64,000 bases of DNA from Halomonas sp. YLGW01 (lineage in GTDB: Bacteria; Pseudomonadota; Gammaproteobacteria; Pseudomonadales; Halomonadaceae). Below, in pieces: positions 1 through 8,294 of this stretch (position 1 is its first letter; each line of letters opens with the position of its first letter). The stretch is taken from positions 1,984,001 to 2,048,000 of the forward strand of contig NZ_CP062005.1 of the NCBI RefSeq assembly GCF_014840935.1, written 5' to 3'. A program made the translations under genes and the position numbers. Below the pieces are notes generated by a model. The model had not been told where the DNA came from, made no database searches, and was given only the letters and a program-made list of their open reading frames with translations.

Positions 1-175
1 GGAGGCAAGCCGTGCCCTCGGCCCCGGGGGATTCGAGACGTAGCCCCAGTTCCGCGATGGCCTCGGCGAGGCGCACCGCGCGCTCCGGGCGCTCCGGGGA
101 CGGCGCAGGCTTGCCCCTCAGCAGAAAGGTCTCGGGGGCATGAAGATCCTGGGTCGCGGTATAGAAAAGCTTCAT
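1..175 (-). CDS. Histone deacetylase / acetylpolyamine amidohydrolase family protein, N-terminal part
   Basis: A reading frame starts at an ATG (173-175) and runs off the left edge, so only about 58 N-terminal residues are present. It begins MKLFYTATQDLHAPE and continues with a segment rich in P, E and R (SPERPERAVRLAEAIAELGL). This resembles the start of class II deacetylase-fold enzymes, where a short first strand precedes a 'HxPExPxR' region that places the substrate loop. None of the metal ligands lie in the visible part, so the activity (deacetylation of polyamines or proteins) is inferred from the N-terminus alone. It could be another protein with a similar start. Confidence 0.55.
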   Translation of the reverse strand, partial: MKLFYTATQDLHAPETFLLRGKPAPSPERPERAVRLAEAIAELGLRLESPGAEGTACL

Positions 176-427
176 GAAGCGTCATCCGGCAGGCTGGGCA
201 TCCAAGTCAACAGAACCGGCACGGCGGCCAGGGTCCTGGGCGGTCGTGAACCATGCAATCATGAATCAGGCCAGCATGAAACAGACTAGCAACGCATAGG
301 CCTGACGCGCCGCTACTTCCTGTTTTGTTCCTGCGAGAAAGGAACCGCGAGCGAGCCCAGACGGTGTCTTCGCACGGTTCCGGGCGTCAGCCTGGGCCGA
401 ATGGCGGCCCAACCGCCACGCCAAACG

Positions 428-728
428 TCAGCAGCGTCCCTTCATCGCCTGCCCCGGCGGGCAAAAGCCGCCCCGATGGCTCTCGTCACGATAGCGGTCG
501 CGATCACGATGGCGCCGACGCTCCTCGTAATGACGAACATCGTAGCGACGGACATCGTAGTGGCGCTCCTCATGGTGGCGGCCGTCGTAGTGGCGATTGG
601 AACGATGACCGTGGTAGCCATCGATCTCGAGCAGTGGCCGGGCTTCCAGGCGCGCGGGGGTATAGCTGCAGCCGGCCAGCAACAGCGCACAGCGCACAGC
701 CGATCAGGCAAGGGACGATGAATTTCAT
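428..728 (-). pseudogene. Small His/Arg-rich lipoprotein gene with a probable frameshift in the signal peptide
   Basis: The mature part reads LLLAGCSYTPARL, an Arg/His/Asp/Tyr-rich stretch of about 45 residues, and the C-terminal tail GGFCPPGQAMKGRC. Lipobox (LAGC) and tail match the neighbouring 61-residue lipoprotein at 930-1115. The natural-looking start ATG (726-728, MKFIVPCLIGCALCA) is one base out of frame with the lipobox, and a TGA closes the lipobox frame just upstream. The only in-frame start, GTG at 695-697, leaves eight residues before the lipobox cysteine, too few for a lipoprotein signal peptide. A one-base indel near 680-690 would restore one frame. It is either a recent pseudogene or a sequencing error. 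The function of this lipoprotein type is unknown. Confidence 0.55.
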
Positions 729-929
729 GGATCAAGCCTCTCGAGAAGCATGGATGACACGCTTCCCTGCGAGCTACCGGTATGTCGCGAGACCTTTGCG
801 ACTCCTGCCGCGCCTCCGACACACTCAAACAGCGTTTTATAACTGATCAGTGTACCCGGCGAGGCGGCGGACTTCCCGCAACAAACGAGGAAACGACTAC
901 ATCAGAAGCATGACGGCGACCGCACGACC

Positions 930-1115
930 TCAGCAGCGTCCCTTCTTGGCCTGACCGGGAGGACAGAAGCCGCCTCCGCCACTGTGGCCGTCGTGGTGGC
1001 CGCCATCGCCGATCTCGATGATCGGTTCCGGGGTGATGCGGGCGGGCTGGTAGCTGCAGCCGGCCAGCATCAGGGCGGCGACTAACGCCGTCAAAGCAAG
1101 TGTGGTCGATTTCAT
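930..1115 (-). CDS. Small lipoprotein with C-terminal GFCPPGQAKKGRC tail
   Basis: A 61-residue protein with a short basic N-terminus, a hydrophobic stretch and the lipobox LMLAGC, so it should be exported and lipidated. The mature part is only about 40 residues: a Gly/His/Asp-rich linker followed by GGFCPPGQAKKGRC with two cysteines that could form a disulfide. An AAGGAG ribosome binding site lies just before the ATG. It is a paralog of the gene at 428-728; the two differ mainly in linker length. I do not recognise a function; the His/Asp-rich linker could bind metal, which is inference only. Confidence 0.75.
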   Translation of the reverse strand: MKSTTLALTALVAALMLAGCSYQPARITPEPIIEIGDGGHHDGHSGGGGFCPPGQAKKGRC

Positions 1116-1334
1116 GCAAAGCTCCTTCCCGTAAGATCAGGCAGGTAATAGAAAAGGTTGGGCACTGAGTGTAGTGGGCCTGAGTACCGGGCCCCAACTG
1201 TCGCAAATGCCAGACAGTCGACGATGACCGCCGTCCTCCCTCACTGGACAGGGTGCTGATTATACAGGTACACCTTGGCGGGCCCGATCCTATCGATCCA
1301 CTCATTCGACCCATCCACTCATCGAGGACTCAGC

Positions 1335-2282
1335 ATGCGATTTGCCATCTATGGAAGCGGCGGCGTGGGCGGCTATTTCGGCGCCCGGCTCGCCGAGGCC
1401 GGCGAGGACGTCACCTTCATTGCCCGGGGCGATCATCTGGCCGCGATCCTGCGCGACGGCCTGACCGTCAGGAGCATCAACGGCGACTGCCACCTCGCCA
1501 AGGCACAGGCTAGCGACGATCCGGCGACCATCGGTGTGGTGGATGTGGTGATCGTGGCGGTGAAGGCCTGGCAGGTCGAGGAGATTGCCAGGTCGATGGC
1601 ACCTCTGATCGGCCCCGAGACCCTGGTGCTGCCGCTTGAGAACGGCGTCGAGGCCACCGAGGTGCTCGGCGAGGCCGTGGGGCACGACAAGGTACTTCGC
1701 GGCCTGTGCGGCATCCTCGCCTGGCGCGAGGCCCCTGGCGTGATTCGCCATGCAGGCGTCGAACCGTTCGTGCGCTTCGGCGAGGCCGATAACCACAAGA
1801 GCGAGCGCACCCAGCGCGTGAAGGCGGCCTTCGACCAGGCCTCCGGGGTCACCGCCGAGATTCCCGACGACATCCAGGTCGCGGTGTGGAGCAAGTTCCT
1901 GTTCATCTGCGCCATGAGCGGTGTCGGCGCGGTGACTCGCGCGCCGATGGGCGTCAGCCGCCAGCTGCCGGAGAGTCGCCGGCTGCTCGAGCAGGTCATG
2001 GAAGAAATCACCGCGGTGGGCCGAGCGAGAGGCGTGGCCCTGCCCGATGATGCGGTGACGAAGGCACTGACGTTCATCGACACCCTGCCCGCGACCAGCA
2101 CCGCCTCGATGCAGCGCGACATCATGGGTGGCCTGCCCTCGGAGCTCGAGTCACAGAATGGCGCCGTGGTGCGCCTGGGCCAGGCAGCTGGGGTCGCGAC
2201 CCCGATCAACGCCGCCCTGTATGCGGCCCTGCTGCCCCAGGAGGCGCGGGCCCGAGGCCAGGTCGCGTTTGACGACCGCTAA
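1335..2282 (+). CDS. panE: 2-dehydropantoate 2-reductase
   Basis: NADPH-dependent ketopantoate reductase family, the step to pantoate in pantothenate/CoA synthesis. The 315-residue protein starts MRFAIYGSGGVGGYFGARL, giving the GxGxxG Rossmann fold at residues 7-12. VVIVAVKAWQ lies near residue 75 and the middle carries the family's lysine and asparagine regions (LPLENGV, VWSKFLFICAMSG). The start at 1335 follows GAGGA and puts the Rossmann strand at the N-terminus; upstream in-frame codons would add a non-homologous leader. Bacteria often carry several such genes, so this copy may act on another 2-keto acid. It converges on the tup regulator with a 23-bp gap. Confidence 0.88.
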   Translation: MRFAIYGSGGVGGYFGARLAEAGEDVTFIARGDHLAAILRDGLTVRSINGDCHLAKAQASDDPATIGVVDVVIVAVKAWQVEEIARSMAPLIGPETLVLPLENGVEATEVLGEAVGHDKVLRGLCGILAWREAPGVIRHAGVEPFVRFGEADNHKSERTQRVKAAFDQASGVTAEIPDDIQVAVWSKFLFICAMSGVGAVTRAPMGVSRQLPESRRLLEQVMEEITAVGRARGVALPDDAVTKALTFIDTLPATSTASMQRDIMGGLPSELESQNGAVVRLGQAAGVATPINAALYAALLPQEARARGQVAFDDR

Positions 2283-2305
2283 GACAATGACGGACGGCGC
2301 CGCCC

Positions 2306-3229
2306 TCAGGCGTTATGGACGACCTCGCCGAGCCCGGTGAGGTCGTAGCCCTGCATCAGCTCGGCCCGCTCCGCGAAGCGAGCCTCGCGAGCGAAGGCCA
2401 GCAGATGCTGCACCGGCCGCTCGAAGTAACTACGCCGACGCATGGCCAGATCGAAGTATTCCTGGTGCAGCGGCACGAACTCGAGCCCATGACGCCGCGC
2501 CGCGGCTTCCACCCCCAGTCCCGCGTCGGCCTGGCCCTTGAGCACCGCTAACGCCAGGTCATCCTCGCTGAGCATCGGATGCGGCGCCAGCCGCAGATCC
2601 TCGAGAGCCAGGCCGTCGCGCGCCAGCAGATACCGCAACAGTCGGTCGGCCCCGGCCCCCGACTGGCGCCGCGCCACCAGCGGCGCCCCCTCTCCTGCCG
2701 CGCGTTTAAACCCGGCCAGCGAGCGAATGCCTCGCGGATTGCCCGGCGGCAACATCAGCCCCTGGCAGCGTCGCGCCCAGCGAATGATCACCAGGTCACG
2801 CATACCGCCAAGGCCCAGCGACTCCGGGCGGTTATAGCCGCCGTCGGCGTCGTCGATCACATGCACGCCCGCGAGCAGAGCATCGCCATCCAAGAGCCGA
2901 CGCACCCCATCGCCGCTGCCATGGCAGAGCAGCGCCAGCTCCGAACCACTCTCGCGCACGCTCCATTCAAGCAGCGGATCCTGGCTGCCGGCGAGCACTC
3001 GCGGCACCGGCCGCTGGCCGGGTCGATCGCCTTCCAGATGACTCATCAACCACAGATCCAGACTCTGACGGGGAAAGAGCAGCTTACCGGTCACCTTGGT
3101 GCAGGGAATCTCGCCCTGACGGACCAGATCGTAGACCTTGCGCTCCTTGAGTCTCAGGTAATCCGCCGCCTCGGCGGTGGTGAGGTAGGTATGGCGGTGC
3201 GGCGCCAGTGGCGAATCATCCCTGGGCAT
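2306..3229 (-). CDS. Excisionase-type HTH regulator fused to a periplasmic-binding-protein-like sensor domain
   Basis: A 307-residue protein. Residues 1-65 (YLTTAEAADYLRLKERKVYDL, then a basic wing) form a MerR/excisionase-like helix-turn-helix. From about residue 95 onward the chain resembles the type II substrate-binding fold of COG1910 and molybdate/tungstate sensors (LALLCHGSGDGVRRLLDG, then NPRGIRSLAGFKRAAGEG). It is divergent from tupBCA with 118 bp between start codons. By its architecture and position it probably senses tungstate or molybdate and controls that operon. No ligand residue can be assigned from sequence alone. Confidence 0.82.
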   Translation of the reverse strand: MPRDDSPLAPHRHTYLTTAEAADYLRLKERKVYDLVRQGEIPCTKVTGKLLFPRQSLDLWLMSHLEGDRPGQRPVPRVLAGSQDPLLEWSVRESGSELALLCHGSGDGVRRLLDGDALLAGVHVIDDADGGYNRPESLGLGGMRDLVIIRWARRCQGLMLPPGNPRGIRSLAGFKRAAGEGAPLVARRQSGAGADRLLRYLLARDGLALEDLRLAPHPMLSEDDLALAVLKGQADAGLGVEAAARRHGLEFVPLHQEYFDLAMRRRSYFERPVQHLLAFAREARFAERAELMQGYDLTGLGEVVHNA

Positions 3230-3347
3230 GGGCGTCTTCCCTGTCGGTCATTTTTGTCGTTTATAGATCTTTCGCTGCATATTTTTCAGCATAGGATGCG
3301 TTTACGCTCTGCAGAACACATGCTGCAAGCATCATCAGGAGGATGCC

Positions 3348-4067
3348 ATGTCGACCAGCGGGATTGCGGCCAGCGACAGTGCCCTGCACACGGCCCTGGC
3401 GCTGGTCATCGACATGGACCCGGCCCTGGTGGAGATCGTCGCCCTGTCGCTTCAGGTGTCGCTGAGTGCGGTGCTGATCGCCAGCCTGATCGCCCTGCCG
3501 CTAGGCGCCGCCCTGGCGCTATGGGCCTTCCCCGGCCGAGGCGTAGTGATCGTCGCGCTCAACGCGCTGATGGGGTTGCCGCCGGTGGTGGCGGGGCTCG
3601 GCGTCTATCTGCTGCTGTCGCGGGCCGGCCCGCTGGGGGAATGGGGGCTCCTGTTCACGCCCACGGCGATGATCCTCGCCCAGGTGGTGCTGGTGCTGCC
3701 GATCATCGCCGCCCTGGCCCGCCAGCTGATCGAGGAGCTGTGGGGCGAGTACCGCGAACAGCTGTCTTCCTTCGGCCTCAGTCGCGCCCGGGCCATCCCG
3801 ACCCTCTTGTGGGATGCCCGGTTCGGGCTGATTACCGTGATACTGGCCGGCTTCGGCCGGGCCAGTGCCGAGGTCGGCGCAGTGCTGATCGTCGGCGGCA
3901 ACATCGATGGCGTGACCCGAGTGATGACCACCGCCATCGCCCTGGAGACCAGCAAGGGCAATCTGCCCCTGGCTCTGGGCCTGGGCATCGTGCTTTTGAG
4001 TCTGGTGGCCCTGGTCAACGGCGCCGCCTACGGCATCGGCGAAACCGCCAGGAGGCGTCTGGGATGA
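3348..4067 (+). CDS. tupB: Tungstate ABC transporter permease
   Basis: Inner-membrane permease of 239 residues with about five to six hydrophobic segments and the binding-protein-dependent transport loop in the middle (ELWGEYREQLSSFGLSRARA), which docks on the ATPase. A CAGGAGG site precedes the ATG. Its stop overlaps the next start as ATGA. Assignment to tungstate rather than molybdate or phosphate rests on the neighbouring TupA-type binding protein and TupC-type ATPase. Tungsten would serve tungsten-containing oxidoreductases such as formate or aldehyde dehydrogenases; none is encoded in this window. Confidence 0.87.
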   Translation: MSTSGIAASDSALHTALALVIDMDPALVEIVALSLQVSLSAVLIASLIALPLGAALALWAFPGRGVVIVALNALMGLPPVVAGLGVYLLLSRAGPLGEWGLLFTPTAMILAQVVLVLPIIAALARQLIEELWGEYREQLSSFGLSRARAIPTLLWDARFGLITVILAGFGRASAEVGAVLIVGGNIDGVTRVMTTAIALETSKGNLPLALGLGIVLLSLVALVNGAAYGIGETARRRLG

Positions 4068-4795
4068 CCGACATGAGCATGGCGATGGGTATCGATCAGG
4101 CACCGGCCAGTCTGGCGCTGGAGGCGGTGAGCTTCGAGCACCGCGGCCAGCCCCTGCTTGAGGACGTGACCCTCACGCTCTCGGGCCCCGGCAAGACGCT
4201 GATCATGGGCCCCAACGGCGCCGGCAAGAGCCTCTTGATGCGCCTGGCCCACGGCCTGTTGGAGCCCAGCCGGGGCAGGGTCAGCTGGCCCGGTGGCCGG
4301 CCGCGTCAGGCCATGGTCTTCCAGCGCCCGGTACTGCTGCGCCGCTCGGCACTGGCCAATCTGACCTACACCCTGAAGATCAACGGCTCGCCTCGCGCCG
4401 ATCGTCGCGCCCTGGCCCTCGAGGCGCTAGAGCGCTTCGGCCTGGGCGCGCTGGCACGACGGCCGGCGCGGGTGCTGTCCGGCGGCGAGCAGCAGCGCCT
4501 GGCCCTGGCTCGCGCCTGGCTGATCGGCCCCGAGATGCTGTTTCTGGATGAGCCCACCGCGGCGCTGGACCCCGCCGCGATCAAGGCGGTCGAGGATGCC
4601 ATCGAGGACTTCCATCGCCGCGGCACCCGCATCGTCATGACCAGTCATGACCTCCACCAGGCGCGACGCCTGGCCGATGAGGTGATCTTTCTGTGCAACG
4701 GCCGGCTGGTCGAGCACAGCAAGGCCGAGATCTTCTTCTCGGCACCACGCAGCGCGGAGGCCCGTGCCTTCGTCAAAGGGGAACTGGTGTGGTGA
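4064..4795 (+). CDS. tupC: Tungstate ABC transporter ATP-binding protein
   Basis: A 243-residue ATPase with Walker A GPNGAGKS near residue 47, Q-loop (AMVFQRPVLL), signature LSGGEQQRLALARA, Walker B MLFLDEPTAALD and the H-loop histidine (MTSHD). Begins at 4064, overlapping the tupB stop by four bases, which implies translational coupling. It energises the TupB permease. The C-terminal end lacks the extra regulatory domain of ModC-type ATPases, which agrees with a Tup rather than Mod system. The frame is open far upstream, but sequence before 4064 is the opposite-strand regulator and tupB. Confidence 0.88.
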   Translation: MTDMSMAMGIDQAPASLALEAVSFEHRGQPLLEDVTLTLSGPGKTLIMGPNGAGKSLLMRLAHGLLEPSRGRVSWPGGRPRQAMVFQRPVLLRRSALANLTYTLKINGSPRADRRALALEALERFGLGALARRPARVLSGGEQQRLALARAWLIGPEMLFLDEPTAALDPAAIKAVEDAIEDFHRRGTRIVMTSHDLHQARRLADEVIFLCNGRLVEHSKAEIFFSAPRSAEARAFVKGELVW

Positions 4796-4853
4796 CGCGT
4801 TCCGCGCCAGCCACGCCATGCGTCAGTACAGCGCCACTACAAGGAACGACCGT

Positions 4854-5702
4854 ATGCACTATCGGATCATCAGCCTCGCCGCCCTCGGCCTGATCGGCAC
4901 TACCCTCTCCGCTGCCACTCTGTCCTCCGCGGCTCGGGCGCAGGACGACGCGCCTTTCATCACCCTTGCGTCGACCACGTCCACCGAGCAGTCGGGGCTG
5001 TTCGGCTCGATCCTTCCCAAGTTCAAGGAAGGTAGCGGCATCGACGTGCATGTGGTCGCGGTAGGCACCGGCCAGGCCTTCGAGATTGCCCGTCGCGGCG
5101 ATGCCGACAGCCTGCTGGTGCATGACACCACCGGCGAAGAGCGCTTCGTCGCCGAGGGCTATGGCAGCGAACGCCAGAACGTCATGTACAACGACTTCGT
5201 GATCCTGGGGCCGGACAACGACCCCGCCGGCGTGCGTGGTGCAAAAAACATCGAGGAAGCCCTGACCCGCATCGCCGAATCCGAGGCACCCTTCGCCTCA
5301 CGCGGCGATGACAGCGGCACCAACCGCGCCGAGCTTCGCCTGTGGAATGTCGCCGACATCCAGCCGAGCGGCGAATGGTACCGGGAACTGGGCAGCGGCA
5401 TGGGCCCGACCCTCAATACCGCCGCCGGCATGGACGCCTATGTGATGTCTGATCGCGCCACCTGGGTGGCCTTCAAGAACCCGCAGAACCTGGCCATCGT
5501 CTTCGAGGGCGACGACGCCCTGTTCAACCAGTACGGCAGCATCCTGACCAACGAGGAACGCTTCCCGGATCTCAAGCACGACCTGGCCGAGCAGTGGCAT
5601 GACTGGCTGCTGTCGGACGACGGCCAGCAGGCGATCGGCGATTACCGCGTCGATGGCCAGCAGTTGTTCTTCCCCAACGCCGGCCCCTCCAAGGCCAAAT
5701 AG
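4854..5702 (+). CDS. tupA: Tungstate ABC transporter substrate-binding protein
   Basis: A 282-residue periplasmic binding protein. Residues 1-24 are a Sec signal peptide ending AARAQD. The mature part opens ITLASTTSTEQSGLF, the TTS(T)xxSGL oxyanion-binding motif of TupA proteins, and continues with ARRGDADSLLVHD and RGDDSGTNRAEL, which also line the anion pocket in this family. Start chosen at 4854 because it gives a complete signal peptide behind AAGGAACG; earlier in-frame codons overlap tupC. It is the third gene of the operon, followed by a strong terminator. Order tupB-tupC-tupA is unusual compared with the more frequent A-B-C order. Confidence 0.9.
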   Translation: MHYRIISLAALGLIGTTLSAATLSSAARAQDDAPFITLASTTSTEQSGLFGSILPKFKEGSGIDVHVVAVGTGQAFEIARRGDADSLLVHDTTGEERFVAEGYGSERQNVMYNDFVILGPDNDPAGVRGAKNIEEALTRIAESEAPFASRGDDSGTNRAELRLWNVADIQPSGEWYRELGSGMGPTLNTAAGMDAYVMSDRATWVAFKNPQNLAIVFEGDDALFNQYGSILTNEERFPDLKHDLAEQWHDWLLSDDGQQAIGDYRVDGQQLFFPNAGPSKAK

Positions 5703-5741
5703 CCAGTTCCCTGAGCACAGGACAGCTCGCCTTCAGACACG

Positions 5742-5775
5742 AAAGCCCCCGGTGGCCATGGCCACCGGGGGCTTT
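5742..5775. terminator. Bidirectional intrinsic terminator between tupA and the NCS1 permease
   Basis: AAAGCCCCCGGTGGC and its exact complement face each other around CATG, giving a long GC-rich stem flanked by A and T runs. The plus-strand gene tupA and the minus-strand permease converge here, so it can end both operons. Confidence 0.88.
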
Positions 5776-5796
5776 ATCATCTGACGTTACGCGGTA

Positions 5797-7155
5797 TCAG
5801 CTCTTTTTCAGGCTGGCGATGTACCAGTCGGGATTGGCACGCTTCAAGCCGATTTCATAGAGCACATAGGCACTCAGGAAGGTAACGGGCGCCGAGAACC
5901 CAGCAATGCTCGGCAGCTGCATGATCACCATGCCCGCCACGGTGGCCACACACCAGGCGATCAGGCCACAGGGGTTGTAGGCAGGAATATAGGCATTATC
6001 CAGCTCCACATGCCCGTCGAAGCGCTGCTGGTAGGTACGCGACAGGATGTGCGCGAGGGCGACACCGACCCAGGCCACCACGAACACGCCCTGATAGGCG
6101 AGCGCCTGGAGGATGTAGCTGAACACATCGGCGATCATCAGCAGGTAGGACATGAGACCGATCAGACACCCCGCCACCACCTTGGGCAGCTTGATGCCTG
6201 TGACCTTGCGCACCAGTGCCTCGAAGTTGACCGTGGCCAGATAGTAGTTCGCGGTGTTGATCCGGCTCTGGGTGACCCAGACCAGCAGCAGCCCTCCTAC
6301 GCCCATCAACTCCAGCAGCCCCAGCACAATAGAGGCTTCCGACAGACCATCGGTGGGAATCATCGAATCCAGCAGGATGCCAATGATGCCACTGAACAGG
6401 AACGTCATGGCATAGAAGGGAATGCCGAAGGTCACCTTGGCATGGAAGTTCGCATCACTCTGCTTGCCGAAGCGGGCATAGTCGAAGGTGAACATCATCA
6501 GCACCCACACGCCCATGTAGTAGGCAAAGGTATGCAGCCAGCCCCAGGGCGATGCACCACCTTCCGGCACCCGCGACAGCCAGTCGCTCGGATAGCCAAA
6601 CTCGGCAACGGCCATGCCCACCGCAATCAGCATACCGATGACATAGACCGGCAACAGCACGCCATTGAACTTGTCCAGCCAGTGCTGAACACTGCCGAAA
6701 ATCAGCGAGACCCCGATAATCGCCACGATGGCGGTACTGACGCCCATCGTCAGGCTGCCACTCCACTCGCTCAGCACCAGGGCCATCACATAGCCTTCGA
6801 ACACCGCGTAGTAGAGCGCTGTCGCAAAGAAGATCAGTGTGGCGACCACCGCCCCCACATGACCGAATAACACCCGGGAGAAAAGGGCGACGGTCAGCCC
6901 CGTCTTCATCGCGTAGCGGCTGATCACTCCGTTGATCACCCCATAGGCGATCACCGTCAGCACGATGCCGATCAGCGCGTTGGCCGTGCCGTAACTGCGC
7001 GCCATGGCGGCGGCCACCACCATGTAGAAGATGGCACTGCAGACGGCCCACCATGCCATCATCAGGTTGGTACGCGGCATCCGCCCATCGGCGGGGACCG
7101 GCTGTTCTGCATAGTCGAGGTCGGTGGCCTCGTTGGTCTGGGATTGCTTGGTCAT
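5797..7155 (-). CDS. NCS1-family (purine-cytosine permease-like) transporter
   Basis: A 452-residue inner-membrane protein with about 12 hydrophobic segments. It shows NCS1/CodB-like features: a short soluble N-terminus ending RMPRTNLMMAWWAV, the G/A-rich first helices, and SRYAMKTGLTVALFSRVLFG. Start at 7155 follows AAAGGTG with good spacing. It is the last gene of the pxpA-to-permease operon, so it probably imports the substrate of those enzymes. NCS1 carriers take up nucleobases, hydantoins, allantoin or related cyclic amides by H+ or Na+ symport; the exact substrate here cannot be read. Confidence 0.83.
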   Translation of the reverse strand: MTKQSQTNEATDLDYAEQPVPADGRMPRTNLMMAWWAVCSAIFYMVVAAAMARSYGTANALIGIVLTVIAYGVINGVISRYAMKTGLTVALFSRVLFGHVGAVVATLIFFATALYYAVFEGYVMALVLSEWSGSLTMGVSTAIVAIIGVSLIFGSVQHWLDKFNGVLLPVYVIGMLIAVGMAVAEFGYPSDWLSRVPEGGASPWGWLHTFAYYMGVWVLMMFTFDYARFGKQSDANFHAKVTFGIPFYAMTFLFSGIIGILLDSMIPTDGLSEASIVLGLLELMGVGGLLLVWVTQSRINTANYYLATVNFEALVRKVTGIKLPKVVAGCLIGLMSYLLMIADVFSYILQALAYQGVFVVAWVGVALAHILSRTYQQRFDGHVELDNAYIPAYNPCGLIAWCVATVAGMVIMQLPSIAGFSAPVTFLSAYVLYEIGLKRANPDWYIASLKKS

Positions 7156-7322
7156 TACGCACACCTTTGTTGTGATTATCTAGGTGGTTGTGGCCATCTC
7201 TCGGACAGACCCGCCCCGGGCCGCCGGAATCGACGACCGTTACGGGACTGTGAGATAGAGGCCGTGTGGCTCGGGTCATGCCACCACGGTGGCCACCTGG
7301 CGCCTGCCGGGTGGCATGACGG

Positions 7323-8294
7323 TCATGGCATCTGGCGCAGAGCCGCCATCTGCTGTTGATATTCCGCGCGCGCGGCCAGCGCCGCCTCCAGGCTGACGGG
7401 CACGAAACGGACCTTCTGGTGCGGCTGGATCTGTCCGACCCAGTCCATGTCGGCACTGATCACAGTACCGATCATCGCGTAGCCGCCACCAGACACGGCA
7501 TCGCGATGCAGGATGATCGGCTCGCTGCCACTGGGCACCTGGATGGAGCCGATCGGATAGCAGGCATCGACGATATTCGAAGGATCATCACCGGCACCGA
7601 ACGGTGGCTCGCGATCGATGAACGACAACGGGCTCCCTCCCTTCATGCGGTAGCCGATCCGGTCGGCCTCCGAGGCGACCGTCCAGTCCTCCTCGTAGAA
7701 GCGCTCGCGGCTCTCGTCGGTCAGGCGGTGATCGTAGATGCCGGGCACCACTCGCAGCATGTAGTGCTTGGAGAAATTCGGCACCAGCGACTCCGGCAGC
7801 CGTCGCCCTTCACGAGTGGAGGTGGCGACAGGCAGCAGGTCCAAGTGATCACCTGCTTGCAGCGGCCGGCCCTCCAGCCCCCCCAGGCTGCCCAGTGAAT
7901 AGGTACTGCGGCTACCCAGCTTCTCGGGCACGTCGATGCCGCCCTCGATGGCCAGGTAGAGTCTTGCCCCGGCCTTGACGAAATCGAAGCTCAGGGTGGA
8001 TCCCGCGGGCACCCGGAACACTTCATTGAGCGGCTGCGGCTCACCGTCGATCCGCGGCGTCATCTCGGCGCCACAGGCCGCAACACAGCGGCTCTCGCTG
8101 AAGCTAAGCTCCGGCCCCATCAGCGCGCACTCCAGCACCGCGGCACCTTCCGGATTACCGAGCAGCAGGTTGGCCGCTCGCAGCGAACGCTGGTCCATGC
8201 CGCCGGAGGGCGGAATCCCCAGGTGGTAATTGCCCTGACGGCCTGTGTCCTGAATGGAGGTGGCAAGCCCTGGCTTGATCACGTCAATGGTCAT
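7323..8294 (-). CDS. pxpC: Biotin-dependent carboxyltransferase / 5-oxoprolinase subunit C family (AHS2 domain)
   Basis: A 323-residue KipA/PxpC protein (AHS2 domain). It begins MTIDVIKPGLATSIQDTGRQ and carries GIPPSGGMDQRSLRAANLL, typical of this family. AHS2 pairs with AHS1 (PxpB) either to make ATP-dependent 5-oxoprolinase with PxpA, or as the carboxyltransferase half of urea-carboxylase-type enzymes. AAGGAGGTG lies before the chosen ATG, and the start overlaps the end of pxpB by 11 bases. The biotin genes in the same operon make the carboxyltransferase reading possible. Confidence 0.86.
   Translation of the reverse strand: MTIDVIKPGLATSIQDTGRQGNYHLGIPPSGGMDQRSLRAANLLLGNPEGAAVLECALMGPELSFSESRCVAACGAEMTPRIDGEPQPLNEVFRVPAGSTLSFDFVKAGARLYLAIEGGIDVPEKLGSRSTYSLGSLGGLEGRPLQAGDHLDLLPVATSTREGRRLPESLVPNFSKHYMLRVVPGIYDHRLTDESRERFYEEDWTVASEADRIGYRMKGGSPLSFIDREPPFGAGDDPSNIVDACYPIGSIQVPSGSEPIILHRDAVSGGGYAMIGTVISADMDWVGQIQPHQKVRFVPVSLEAALAARAEYQQQMAALRQMP

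Noticed and set aside
175-427. Small membrane-peptide-like frames on the minus strand
   Set aside because: Interrupted by stops and without recognisable start or homology.
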